Assembly: GCA_021234155.1 (NCBI GenBank)
Contig: JAJEKV010000003.1
Location: 15,674,386 to 15,738,385 of the forward strand
DNA length: 64,000 bases
Direction of reading: 5' to 3'
From: Isoetes taiwanensis
Taxonomy: Eukaryota > Streptophyta > Lycopodiopsida > Isoetales > Isoetaceae
The position numbers were made by a program, and so were the translations under genes. Below are positions 9,926 to 20,343 of this stretch, piece after piece (position 1 is the stretch's first letter; each line of letters begins with the position of its first letter). Below the pieces are notes generated by a model. That model saw only the letters and a program-made list of their open reading frames with translations. It had not been told where the DNA came from and did no database searches.

Positions 9926-11867
9926 TGTTGCCCCCAAAAGGCAACATACTAATTGATGGTTTATGCATTGAAGTTAGGTCAAGTCATTTTGGAAGATTAA
10001 GTCAAAGAAGAGCTTGGTAGTCAACATTGATGTGAAGGTCAAACAATATCTATCTTCAAAGGTCAACACAAATATTCAAGGTCAACTTCCATGGAAGGTA
10101 CTCCATTTGAGGTCAAAGTTAGTCAAAAAGATGCTTTATAAGATCTTGGGTTAAGAAGATTGGAAGATGCTTTTTGAAGAATTGGAAGTTAAAGTTTGGA
10201 AGATCCCATGGTATTTGGTTCCACCCCTTAGCCATTTTTTATCCACCTTTATATTCATACTCTATTCTTGCCCCTTTTGAAATTTTTCTAGTCATGATTC
10301 CCTTATACCTATATTCTTCTTTGCTCACCTTTGCAAATCACATCATGCTTTGCCTAATCCTTTTTCTCTCATGCATTTTATTCCCCCCAAGAGATGTTCT
10401 TCCCATTGCTCTTCATATCTTTTGTCTTATTTTCATTTTCTATGTCACACCCTTGCAAATGCCCCTAGCCTAACCCTTGTTGCAATTTCTTATACCTTTA
10501 TGCTACCATTGAACCCTAAGTATCCATGTCACATATGTACCTCATAGAATATTCCAATCATGGTATCTAAACCTAGCATATTCCTAAAATATTAGGGTTG
10601 CCATTGCCCCAAATGATCAAAACTACCCAACTATTTTATGGGGTACCTCTTAAACCATAGCCCAGCTTTTCAAAATTGCAAAATACGGCATATTCCTAGT
10701 TTATACCCCAAAAAATATGACCACCGTATCGCGAGATTTTGGGAAAAATACTGTTGATCAACCCTAAATCTGGAAACCTGCTCGAATCATGCCAGGATGG
10801 GATCCCTGAGCTTCAAAAACCATCTATTTTTGTATTCCCGCTCTTAAGCATCATATTAAGCCTAAATTTAAGCCCTAAGACGTCGGAACCATCAAATCTA
10901 AAACTTATATACCGGGGAAACATTTACAGAAGACTTTTGAAGGCCCAGACGCATCAAACCTCAACATTGATACATGCTGAGCATGATCTGAAGACGTTCA
11001 TGAAGTTTCTGAGTATTCCACAGTTCGATTTGAGAAAATTGGAGTGATTATCCTACTCTGATATTATTACATGGCCTTTTGAGATCTTCTGATGATTGAT
11101 TTGTGATCTTATGACTTATATCCACCTTGTATTATCTTTACGTCAATGAAAATTGCTGGCCAAGTGTTAAAAGATTTGATTGTCATATTTTCTTAGTATT
11201 CTTGCCATGAAAACATTTTTACAGTAAGATATTCTGCAATCCATTTCTGCATATGACCAGTTGCCCCTCATTTCCAATTATATTTGCACCTGTGTGCACA
11301 AAAAGTTCGAGAAAAAACCACTTCAAACTCAAGTTATAATTTTTTACATTCTGTCTGACATGATTTTAGATTGTTATTCATAAAACAGTGCCAAAAAAAT
11401 AGTTTTAGTGATCCAAAATAGTATTTGATTGTTTGCCTCACATCCTTGAGACCTATAAACCACCTTGGTTTTGAAATTTCTCAAATCGAGTTCCAGAATT
11501 CTGAGATCTGTCTGTGGTTTTGACTGGTATTGACCAAAAATTGACTCAACTTTGAGCTTGAACATCTCACAGATTTGAGCTCAGACCCGGTCAAGATCTT
11601 TTCCACTGCATACCTATAACGTTTCTACACTAGTCACAATCATTTGACCTCAGAAATCAATTCATCTATGCCAACTACATCAATTTGAGTGAGGACCCCT
11701 CATTTCTGAATTGGGGAATGTATGACATTTGATATTTGAGCTTTTTCTCTAAAAAATTCCTGTATAGACTGATCACCTTAAGTGATCTGGAGGTTCTAAC
11801 CCCAACTTGAGCATAATTTCAACTTGGCTTATTGTGTTTGACTCTCTAGCCAGGTTGAGGGTCAACA
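9926..11867 (+). repeat. 3' LTR of Tat copy 1 (about 1.9 kb)
   Basis: The left end is TG at 9926 after the conserved pre-LTR block; the first 21 bases form a hairpin with arms TGTTGCC and GGCAACA. The right end is inferred at ...GGTCAACA, 11867, because chromovirus integrase coding begins at the next base (F-W-Q-D-L-F). The last ~33 bases also form a hairpin (TGTTTGACTCTC / GAGGGTCAACA, one bulge). No second LTR of this copy is in the window, so the boundaries rest on TG...CA, the flanking sequence and comparison with the other elements. No gene is visible inside. Confidence 0.6.
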
Positions 11868-12749
11868 TTTTGGCAGGATCTTTTTGCGACGATCCAGACA
11901 AAGCTGTCCATGAGCACGGCCTATCATCCTCAGACGGATGGGCAAACAGAACGGACCAACAGAATCTTGGAAGATATGCTAAGAAACTATGTCTGGAACA
12001 AGCAGAGTAAGTGGGAAGATTACATTCACTTGGTTGAGTTCGCTTATAATAGCACCAAGCAGGAATCATCCCAGATGTCGCCGTTCATGATCAACTACGG
12101 CTATTAATGTCTAACTCCAGACATTTGGCACAATCCTGTGTCAAAGGTAGAGGTTTCGCAGCAAATGTTGGCCGACATGCAGCAGCTGGTAGAAGAAGTC
12201 CGAGGATATCTTCTTGCAGCAAGGAGTCGATAAAAGAGCGTCGCTGACAAGCACCAGACGGTCAGAGAGTTCCAGGTTGGCAACAACGTCTGGCTCAAGA
12301 TCAAAGTGAAGCAGGCAAAGCTCCGCATCGAAAATTGTAAGAAGCTTGCTCCAAGGTGGGCTGGCCCCTTCAGAATAGCCAAGAGAGTAGATAACCAATC
12401 CTACAAGTTAGAGCTGCCAGCACACCTGAAAATTCATAAAGTCTTGCACGTGAGTTTGCTGAAGAAGCATACTCCAAACCCAGAAGAAGTCTTGGACATG
12501 CCAACATTGTTGGAAATGACGGAAGAGCAGCTAGAAATAGTCACAGACTTGATCCTTGATAAGGCGATCAAGAAGACAAGGAGATCAGAGTTTCTCCAAT
12601 ATTTGGTCAAGTGGAAACACTTGCCGGTGGAAGATGCGACATGGGTACTTAAGAAGGACCTGATACGGCAGTACCCGCAGTTCATGGAGCAATGGGACGG
12701 CAAGGTCATCTCCGAAGTAATCAGCTCAGGCATGTCGATTTATGTCTAG
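11868..12749 (+). pseudogene. Chromovirus integrase C-terminal half with chromodomain
   Basis: 11868-12104 encodes QDLFATIQTKLSMSTAYHPQ, the catalytic Glu in TDGQTERTNRILEDM, and SSQMSPFMINYGY, then a stop at 12105. The frame resumes with TPDIWHNPVSKVEV and a second stop near 12230. 12306-12749 is open: LRIENCKKLAPRWAGPF is the integrase C-terminal domain, followed by a chromodomain with EFLQYLVKWKHLPVEDATWV and KKDLIRQYPQFMEQWDG. The aromatic and acidic residues of the chromodomain core (Y, W, E..TW) are present. Such domains guide integration towards modified chromatin. Two in-frame stops make this copy inactive. Confidence 0.85.
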
Positions 12750-13710
12750 ATTAATTGATGTGTAGTTAAGATTAATCTACGCATGCAGCCTATGTTAGGT
12801 ATGGGTTGCATGCGTAATTACCGATGATGGGACCACTTCGGTGATCTCTAGGACGTGGTGTAATGTCATTGTAGGCATGACCGCGGTTTTGCTTGAATTA
12901 GTTAGGCAAATGGTGAACATGAGCAATGTTGCACTGTAATGTAAGCATGTCCATAGGGGAAGGACATGCGATTAAAGGTAGAAGTGAACATGGGCGAGGA
13001 TGAGATCATCAGGGATGTTCTCTAGCTTAAACCCTTTGGGGCCATGCTGCACTGGGGTATGCATGATCAGGGAAGTCATGCATAAGGTAGCACCCAATCA
13101 TGGGCTATGATAGGATCGTCTTAAACGACCCTTACGCTTAAATCCTCACGGGCCATGATCGAGTGCGTGGTATCGGCATTATAGGGCGCTGTCTCCACGG
13201 CCACGATGGAAGAAGCATCCTCTTCCTACGCCGGGAGATTAGTCATGCATTCATTTAGTTAAGTAGATGGGTGGTTACCTTATAACCATAATTTTATTAA
13301 TAATTAAAATAGTACTAACGTAGTGTCGACCTGCAGGCCAATAGAGCGCTCCGGAGGGCAAGGAGGTCGAGCTACGAAGACTTGCAATACAAATTTTGTT
13401 GAAATGTGTTGCAAGGAATGAAGAGTACCTCGAAGGATAATTGTACATGAATTGTTAAATCTTGATAAACTTAAATGTTGTATTAAGTGAGGCTAGTAAA
13501 TACCTCGCTTTGATGAAGTTATGAATTGATAAGTTATTGGGATAATATAATGTCGTAGTAATGGTTTTAAAAATATTACCTTAAGATAATTTTAATAATT
13601 GTGTAAGTATAATAATAAGTTGTATGCATCAAGTTGGTTGCAGGAAAAGAAGATCCCAAGGTGGGGAGACCCACGATGCTGCGGACAACATCATTTCAAG
13701 GTGGGGAGAA
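11868..13710 (+). mobile_element. Chromovirus (Ty3/gypsy) 3' internal part
   Basis: The sequence enters directly inside integrase, upstream parts having been displaced or lost by the Tat insertion. It runs through the integrase C-terminus and chromodomain to 12749. A non-coding region 12750-13697 follows, then a polypurine tract AAGGTGGGGAGAA at 13698-13710 directly before an LTR. A PPT-like run also occurs at 13661. I see no gene in 12750-13697. Confidence 0.8.
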
Positions 13711-15084
13711 TGTGACGTTCCAGCACAATATACGGTCTCAGGACGTATACTGTACTGCATCGTCACGCGTACACGCCATCCCGATTGACGTGTACGCCGA
13801 TGTTTAGCTAAGCAAGTAGCACCCTAGGGAGCAACTTGCAAGTGTGTGCACATTTATTCATGTGTACACTTTAGCCCACTTAATTAATATAGGCAAGTGG
13901 GCCACACCCATTTATCCCACATGCTCAAGGGTTAATAGAAACCCTAGCCCTAACTTATAGTCTATATAAGGCATCTGAAACCCTAACATTCCATTTTCGT
14001 CCACAGCCTTCTAGAACTCCGTTTTGCTTGCTCCAAGAGCCAATCTTAACTCCCGAAGTCTGTCTGAGCAGCCTAGCTCATCAGCTTCCCTTTCTAGCTT
14101 CATCTTCAAGCATATCTGCAGCATGGACGCATTCAGAGCAGGAGGAGCAAGCCAGGGATCAGGTATTTTGCCAATTCAATAGTCTAATCCGCCTCCCAGG
14201 CATAGAGTAAGTAGGTTTAGCCTATTGAATCGCCCATAGCAGCCATCTAGACCTCTAAATACCAAGCCATAACTAAAGAACCTAACTCTGTGATTTAGAT
14301 TAAATCTTATTCTTTAGTTCTTCTATGATATGTATGTGATGATGATCTCTGTGGAATCATTGTATTGGGAAGGGGGGTAGAGGCCTTAAAAGCCTAGTAG
14401 TTGATGCTCCTAGCTAGCCCTCTTTAATGCACTATTAAATTCGGCCTGTGTACAAGAGCCACACCTGGTTGTGGGTGGAGGGGCCAGACTGGCTTACAAG
14501 GAGGTTCATGTCCTGACTCATGATCACGTCCCTCTGGTAGTAAAGCCTATCGGGGACTATAGTGCACTAGACCTAATGCTCTGCCACTGCGTGCGGGCTT
14601 TGCATGAGTTCGACACTCTTGGGGTGGTGTAAACCTTCCATGGAGTTCAGTCGAGTACGGGCAGTGGCCCTCTAGTCACCTTGAGTCAGCATGCCAACCT
14701 CTGGTGGGAGTAATCCCTACCTGCCCCATCGGAACTGGGGAGATGCAACCCAGGAGTAGCCCCTCTGGCTACGCATCCGGCGGGCTACAGTCAGGTCCCA
14801 AGACTCTTCAACCTACTCTGCAAAGTGTGCACAGGAGGGGCGGATGGAGTGGACTACCCTAAGCCATGTTCTTATGCCAGCCAAATCCACTTGCCATGAA
14901 TTCTGTCTGCAATGACTTCTGGAGGCCCAAGCCGTCAGTCATTCCCCTTGAGTCTGAGCCTTGGGTAGGATCTCCATATGTGATGTACTGATCTTTATCT
15001 ATGCAGATATGTGGTGAGCCATCCTTCATGATGGTCATGTGATGTTGATGTATTTGTACTTACATGTATGTTTATGCTTCCGCA
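13711..15084 (+). repeat. Chromovirus 3' LTR
   Basis: The LTR begins TGTGACGTTC right after the polypurine tract and shows a TATA-like box (TATATAAG, 13963-13970). Its right end is placed at ...TTCCGCA, 15084, by comparison with the homologous LTR at 36487-37853. The two share several blocks, for example GTGTGCACAGGAGGGGCGGA (14825 and 37569) and the GGGGGTAGAG region. The 36.5-kb copy is clearly diverged, so this is not a same-age pair. The LTR has an internal GC-richer section (about 14430-14960). Confidence 0.65.
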
Positions 15085-15967
15085 GTCTGAAGATAAACTA
15101 AACTGACAATAAATCAGCATAACCTTTATGTGTTGTATCAGCATAACTTCATCTGGTACATTCAGAACCATTTCCACATCTAATGGGAACAGCTTCCAAA
15201 TGTGAAAGTGGAGGATGCACATGATCCTGGAGGATCATAGAGTTTTGTGGATTTCAAGCATCTAATGGTGCAGACAGTCCTGTCTCTAGCAATGTGGTTG
15301 TAGATTCGTCAAGTGATCTTGAGAAGGATCGCAAGGAAGATTGCAAGGCCAAATTGTCACTCTACAAAGGATATGATGACAATCCTTCAACGTTAATTAA
15401 AGGAGATCGCACTGCTAGGAATCACGTGCATATCTTGGAGCATTGCTATGCAGCTAAAAATGCCACCATGAACTCATCCTTTTTATTTGCATTGCACAGG
15501 CCTGCATCCATGTTGAGCACTGCAACCAATTGGGCTCATCCCTTTTACCAGTTTTCAAGTTCTCCACTTGATTTGCTTTACAAAGATGTCAAATCAATGA
15601 ATTAAAGCTGAAAACATTAGGTGGGCAACCCATTCCGTCCATATGTTGCAGCTGCTCATTGGGCCTCAGATTTGTTTCTAAGGCTGACATAATAGAAGAA
15701 TGCATCGCTATGGCAGAAATGATATTTAATCAGCTTAGAACTGCAAGCTCCAACATACTACAGACAGCCAAGAGCTCCACCAAGAAACTCAAAACGAAAA
15801 ATCAAATGTTGCATGCTTGTTTTTCGGACATGTATAATACAACACACAAACGTTTTTATAATAATCCGTGAACCAACATTTCCAAGCTAAACATTTCCAA
15901 GATCAGAAAATTTAGCAAAGCCAAGCCAAGCCAAGCCACCAGAATAGACAGTCAATTTAAAACTTAC
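15085..15967. other. No recognisable gene; short unexplained ORFs
   Basis: On the plus strand, frames at 15294-15605 (103 aa) and 15659-15871 (70 aa, SKADIIEECIAMAEMIFNQL) are open, but I recognise neither and see no clear splice pattern. 15905-15940 holds a short CCAAG pentamer repeat (aagccaagccaagccaagcc). The minus strand of 15887-15967 is the start of the intron of the gene at 15968-16504. Confidence 0.3.
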
Positions 15968-16504
15968 TTTTTCAAAAATCCGGTCCATATATCCACGAAA
16001 ATCGAAGGACAGAACAACATTAGATATTTCTGCGATAGCCATGGACGACAGACGCAAATCCTCAATAGGAAGCTCAAATAAAACCCTGAAGCTTCTGCCC
16101 GATTCATGCAGCATTGTGCGAGTGTTGAAGGCAAATCTTTTGTCATCAGACCTGCCTGCTGAAAAATCGGACTCATTTTTTTCCTGTTCCTCAAAAGCCT
16201 GGAAGATCTCACCGTCCTGCATCAGATCCATGATAATCGCTGTTGCTTTTTGTTGAGTTTTTAGAACTTTAATCTGTTTCCAATCACTGTCCTGATCCTG
16301 TTCCAGTTTGGCAATATACATGATGTCAATTTCCTCACCAGGCTTGAAGGCCACAGCCTTGACTCGGGAAGAAGATGCTTCAAACCTTGCAGCCATGGTT
16401 GGGCTAACTCCGTTAGACCTTGGAAGAAAGTCGCGCGCCGGATGACGGAGGCTGAAGGAATTTTTGGAAAAGAGGGCTTTAGAAAAGAACCTTGAGAATG
16501 ACAT
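15968..16504 (-). CDS. First exon of an unrecognised, possibly organelle-targeted protein
   Basis: An open exon of 179 codons starts at ATG 16504 and ends exactly at a strong donor, GAAAAA/GTAAGTTT, at 15968, so I end the coding part there although the frame stays open to 15887. The N-terminus MSFSRFFSKALFSKNSFSLR is rich in Ser, Arg and Phe and poor in acids, as in plant organelle transit peptides. A second Met (MAARFEASSSRVKAV) follows at codon 37. The body is hydrophilic with conserved-looking strands and helices (KPGEEIDIMYIAKLEQDQDS, SSMAIAEISNVVLSFDFRGY). I do not recognise the family and have not found the next exon. It could be a fragment of a larger gene or a truncated copy. Confidence 0.5.
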
Positions 16505-17053
16505 GGCAAAAATAGGGGAGCCAAAGAAAAGGGAACAGAGGGGTCAAATCAAGGGAAGAGAAGGAAAAAGGGGAACTGACAGGGCCAGCAGACCCTACCC
16601 AGAATCTATCATGGGAAGGGAAGGGTCAAATCAAAAAGGGGGGGGAAGCCTGACAGAAAACAAGAAAAGGCAGAGCACACAACGGGAAAAACGAAATCTG
16701 AGTTAAGCAGAGATTAGAACCCAGGCTGACAGATACTAATTGGCTATCGAGAACCTCCATACTACAGTGTCAATTTCTTGAATTGTTCTTGCAGGTTCCA
16801 AATCAAAGAAAGAGGCCCAATGATAGATAGGTTCCACTCCAAAATCGACAGGACAGTTCATAAGGAAAAGATTTCTCTCAAATCTATTTCCTAAGAAGGG
16901 TTGAGAATTGTGCGTGGTAACTTTGATGGATCCAACTCTGTCAAAGCACAAGATGCAAAGATAATAGAAATTGAAGCTAATTCTACAGAAACCAACCCAA
17001 GATCTAGTTTCTATTGCTAGTCTAATTAGATTTTCTATAATCAGCACCGAATC
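16505..17053. other. Spacer, purine-rich, no gene seen
   Basis: 16510-16710 is a purine-rich stretch on the plus strand. A minus-strand frame at 16736-17101 is unrecognised. No feature can be supported. Confidence 0.3.
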
Positions 17054-17977
17054 GTGATGGTCCCAAGGAATTTGGGGGAAGCACAAAATAGGGGGATTCA
17101 TCCAAAAGGTTCGGTTTGGAAAGGGCAGGATTCAGTGAGTATAGTGAACAAGCCGAGATTCTCGGAGTGGATTCAAAAGCAAACCCATGCTACCAACAGA
17201 AGCACAAGAGTCACAGAGGCTCTTCAAGCATTACAGAAAGGTCTCATTCAGAACCCTGGGGCAGTAACTACAAATATTGAGCCTGGATTGGTCAATGGCA
17301 TTAATGTGGAGACAGAAGGTAATTTCCCAGTGGTTGAAATTGATCACGAGATGCACAAAAGGTATCTGGAAAGTTTGATCTCACGCTCAGTAGTGGGCTT
17401 CTTTACTGGGGGCTTCCTGGACTTGCGCAGGTTAAACTCATGGCTATCAGCTCACCTGAAGAGGTTAGGTTTGCCCCAACACCAATCGCTAAAGGCACTG
17501 AGTAACAACTTTTTTCTCATCATGTTTGACAGTGAAGCAGTTGTGGATAGATTAGTTGCCCGTGTAGCAGACCCATTTGCAGGAGGCTTCATTTTGTACC
17601 AGTTTTACACACCAGGCTTTCTCCCTAATAAGCTTTCCGCTATCAAAATCCCTTGCTGGTTTGAAATAGAGTATCTTCCACCAGACTTATTAGTCCCGGA
17701 GTTCCTAAAATCTATTGCCAACACGTTAGGCTCATATGTATCTCACTCTATTGCCAAAGGGCCTAGAATCTGTGTTGCTATCACAGCCAACACGCAGATC
17801 CCCAAAGGAGTGACTGTGAAAAGTGGAATGTGTTGCTTTAAGTTTTTACTCAAGCTATTAAATGGTTGGGAAATAAAGAGGATGTTCCCCAATGTGGAAC
17901 TTGAAGAAGTGATCAAACCAAGCCATGCAAACGTCAACGATCATGTTACAGGCTTCGATTCTTGCTCTGGGCTTTAA
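17054..17977 (+). CDS. LINE ORF1-like protein with DUF4283-type domain
   Basis: A 307-aa open frame. Residues ~95-245 follow the DUF4283 pattern of plant non-LTR element ORF1 proteins: SVVGFFTGGFLDLRRLNSWL, NNFFLIMFDSEAVVDRLVAR, DPFAGGFILYQFYTPGFLPN, IPCWFEIEYLPPDLLVPEFL, SIANTLGSYVSH and ICVAITANTQIPKG. These proteins bind RNA for LINE mobility; some domesticated copies exist. The zinc knuckle that normally follows is absent, and no reverse transcriptase lies downstream. It is therefore an isolated, truncated ORF1 or a host-retained derivative. The first ~90 residues are unrecognised. The frame is intact over its whole length. Confidence 0.65.
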   Translation: MMVPRNLGEAQNRGIHPKGSVWKGQDSVSIVNKPRFSEWIQKQTHATNRSTRVTEALQALQKGLIQNPGAVTTNIEPGLVNGINVETEGNFPVVEIDHEMHKRYLESLISRSVVGFFTGGFLDLRRLNSWLSAHLKRLGLPQHQSLKALSNNFFLIMFDSEAVVDRLVARVADPFAGGFILYQFYTPGFLPNKLSAIKIPCWFEIEYLPPDLLVPEFLKSIANTLGSYVSHSIAKGPRICVAITANTQIPKGVTVKSGMCCFKFLLKLLNGWEIKRMFPNVELEEVIKPSHANVNDHVTGFDSCSGL

Positions 17978-18671
17978 AACCCCGTTCTTGTGATCATTGA
18001 AGCTTCAATTTCTGAGGGAGATAGGGTAAAATGACCCCTTCATTCTTCCCACTGGAACTCGTCAAGGTTGCAGTGATACGTGGAGGGCCCTGTGTCAGCA
18101 TGGAGCTGGTATGGGGAATGAACTCCTGTTTGTATACGGTGAGTGCACCGTATATAAGTAGGGGACGTCACAGCTAGTGCATATGGTAACATGTGCTGGT
18201 ATCAATGCAAGCCTGTTTTACCATGGCAAGCATTCATAAGCATATGCATTCATAAGCATATGGCATATGCAAAACAAATTTAATTGTACAAAGAGGGAGC
18301 ATGAATACAAAAGAAATGGCAATCATAACCGGCATTGGCATCCACAAATAAGAATATTCATAGGATCAAAAACAAGATATGATTTATAATCATCCCCGAG
18401 CTGCTAATTACAAATTCTTCTCTGGAAAAACCACATTATGGCAATGTCACAGTAGTTTTATAACAAAGTTGGGCAATCCCTAATGGTTGTTTCCAGAAGC
18501 ACATAATCTGTAATATCTGGTGCAAGATCTCCAACAAATATGGAATGATGTGGACCAGAATCACCATGCCTGTCCCCTATGCCAAAAGATGCCCAGTTCA
18601 ACCGAAAAAGTTATTCACAATTTGGCATTGGCATTCCATTATAAGTCTGAAGCACTTTCTCTGCTCCAGAA
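17978..18671. other. Non-coding stretch between LINE ORF1 and PPR relic
   Basis: I see no coding. A TATA-like CCGTATATAAGTAGGGG occurs near 18147-18163. A short direct repeat (cattcataagcatatg) lies at 18230-18262. Nothing else can be supported. Confidence 0.3.
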
Positions 18672-18963
18672 TGGGTTAAACCTTGCTGAATGATTGATTT
18701 GTTTCAACAAGGCTTCCACATGCCCCAATTTATCGAATTAGATGGTCTGACAAGAGAGAAACAGAATCTAATGAATTATAAACCATCAAATCTAATGAAT
18801 TATAAACCATCAAACTGTACACCTGCCTGCTGACTTCCAGGTCTTGAAGTTTTGTGCACTCTTGAAGAAGGCCCAAAACAGTGTGTTTGGGTATAGGCAT
18901 ACATGCTGCTGCATCATCTTTCAGGACATGATTGCCTGGTGCAACCACACTTGATTGCTCAGT
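18672..18963 (-). pseudogene. PPR-protein N-terminal relic
   Basis: On the minus strand the reading KHTVLGLLQECTKLQDLEVS, RQVYSLM, then DSVSLLSDHLIR matches the start of plant PLS/E-type PPR proteins (..LL..C..L..G..VH...LI.MY..CG). After a stop codon at the place where the family usually has Met, the same frame goes on with IGACGSLVETNQSFSKV, the next conserved piece. It then stops. A 24-nt tandem duplication (18766-18814) duplicates VYNSLDLM in the PPR motif. PPR proteins edit or process organellar RNA; this fragment cannot function. Confidence 0.6.
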
Positions 18964-19317
18964 CCTTAGCAATCTCTGTTGATAACAACAAACAGACATT
19001 CTAACTTGAACAAAATTGTACAGAAAAAAAATGCACCCACGATGAAAATATCTAGCATTATAAAGTGCCCTACCTGGATGAGGCACTTGACACAAAACAG
19101 CAAGGCAGAAAGAAAAACCCTGGCCGAAATCTTTGTCTCACAACCATCTATCCATCGGGTCAGCTGCATTGTATGGCCAACTAAAAAATGCAAAAAAGAT
19201 TTGCAGCAACCTGCTGTTCAGCCACTCTATTATTGAAGCTGCTCCCAACTTCCCTTCCCGTTCCTGCCATGCATAAAAAGATAGAGATAGAAGGTTTGAC
19301 CATGTTTAAAGCACAAT

Positions 19318-20082
19318 TTACTGCATGCCCTCTTGTGGATCCTTCTCTGAAAACTCTTTCTCCAGGACTCTGTCAATCATGTCTGCAAGAGTTCCTTCTT
19401 TGGTGGTTGGTGAGGTAGCGTCTGTTAATAATGGAATGCTAGGCTCTTTCCTATCTCCATCTAGTAGAACCAGATTTTCTGCAGCTACTGTGGCTGCGGA
19501 TCTTGTAAAATAGATTATTGGCAAGAACAACAACAAAAGAAGGCTTGCACGTCTTTTGCTTGTCGTATGTCTCTTCCTCGCAAAAAGAATAATCATTGGT
19601 GCCATAACTTGCTCCGTGGTTATTCCAAAATCCATCTTATAGGATGGCTACTGCATCATCTCTTCTCAAAGCAAGTCCCATAAATTTCAGGACCAGCAGA
19701 GCGGAAAGCATTCCTAATCAGAAAAAATAGATCCCCCGCCAATCAAATTTGCTGGTGCATGAATGAAGCATGCCCTGTGACGAATTACTGTTACCTTGAA
19801 AGCTGCTGCATCACTCAGATCCAATGAAATGGGCACATCCATATAGGCAAGTTCTCTGGATCCCCACATCAAAGTAATAATCACCTCTTTCTTGCATCAA
19901 CACTGAGCACCCTCGTAGACCTGCAGCTCAACTTGCACTTCCAAAACCAATGCATATTTTCTTGCATGTAAAGGGGTCCTGCTGAAGCTCAAGTCAGGGC
20001 TAAGGGAGTTCAGTGCCGCATGGAACACCACAGACTGCTGCAAATGGGAGGGGATTACCTGCAGCATCACTGCGGCATTCAA
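19318..20082 (-). pseudogene. Coding fragments of an unrecognised multi-exon gene
   Basis: Three minus-strand stretches look coding. One (about 20060-19905) has HAALNSLSPDLSFSRTPLHA and RKYALVLEVQVELQVYEGAQ. The next (about 19890-19797) reads EVIITLMWGSRELAYMDVPI and SLDLSDAAAFK, ending at an AAG/GTAACA donor. After a TTTTTTCTGATTAG acceptor near 19714, NAFRSAGPEIYGTCFEKR runs to a stop. The frame 19635-19318 (105 aa) has a hydrophobic stretch (LLLLLFLPIIYF, residues ~33-44) and the end TLADMIDRVLEKEFSEKD. Stops break the pieces apart. I do not know the family; a decayed gene is likely, with the 105-aa frame possibly separate. Confidence 0.4.
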
Positions 20083-20343
20083 CTAAGACCTCGATTATGG
20101 CCCTAATCCACACAACCCTAAAAAAAAACCCTAAAAATAATGGGAGGATATTCACACCCACCACAAAAGAAGCCTCCACCACAGGATTTGCCCCCTTTTC
20201 TAAAATCAACGGCTAACAAAAGGATGCACTCTAGAAATACTATTTAGTACACCTGGATGAATATGGCCACCAAATCATATGAAAACCTTAGAGAAAACAG
20301 TACAAAAACAGAAAAGAAACCCCCTGTTATAATACTAGATATA

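Larger units (their letters stand above)
1660..11867 (+). mobile_element. Tat-like Ty3/gypsy LTR retrotransposon, copy 1 (5' truncated, broken)
   Basis: The plus strand carries, in order, gag, aspartic protease, a plant/archaeal-type RNase H, reverse transcriptase, a second RNase H, integrase, a non-coding 3' region and one LTR. The element is truncated on the left inside gag, and its open frames are broken by frameshifts and stops. The 3' part (about 7.07-9.5 kb) is interrupted by a hAT/ZNF862-like transposase relic. At 9893 a purine-rich GAGGGGA run and a conserved block lead into an LTR starting at 9926. The two RNase H-like domains point to the Tat clade, which is known for dual RNase H. 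The position of the extra RNase H before the RT is unusual and recurs in the copy at 28.2-31.5 kb. I cannot prove that the left and right parts belong to one insertion. Confidence 0.75.

Noticed and set aside
9572-9952. 126-aa frame rich in His, Ile, Leu and Thr
   Set aside because: Caused by a CAC/CTT-rich low-complexity tract; no domain, and it runs into the LTR.
11871-11890. Possible primer-binding site TGGCAGGATC after the LTR end
   Set aside because: The bases translate in frame into the chromovirus integrase (FWQDLF), and the LTR is a 3' LTR by its preceding purine tract, so this is flanking target sequence.
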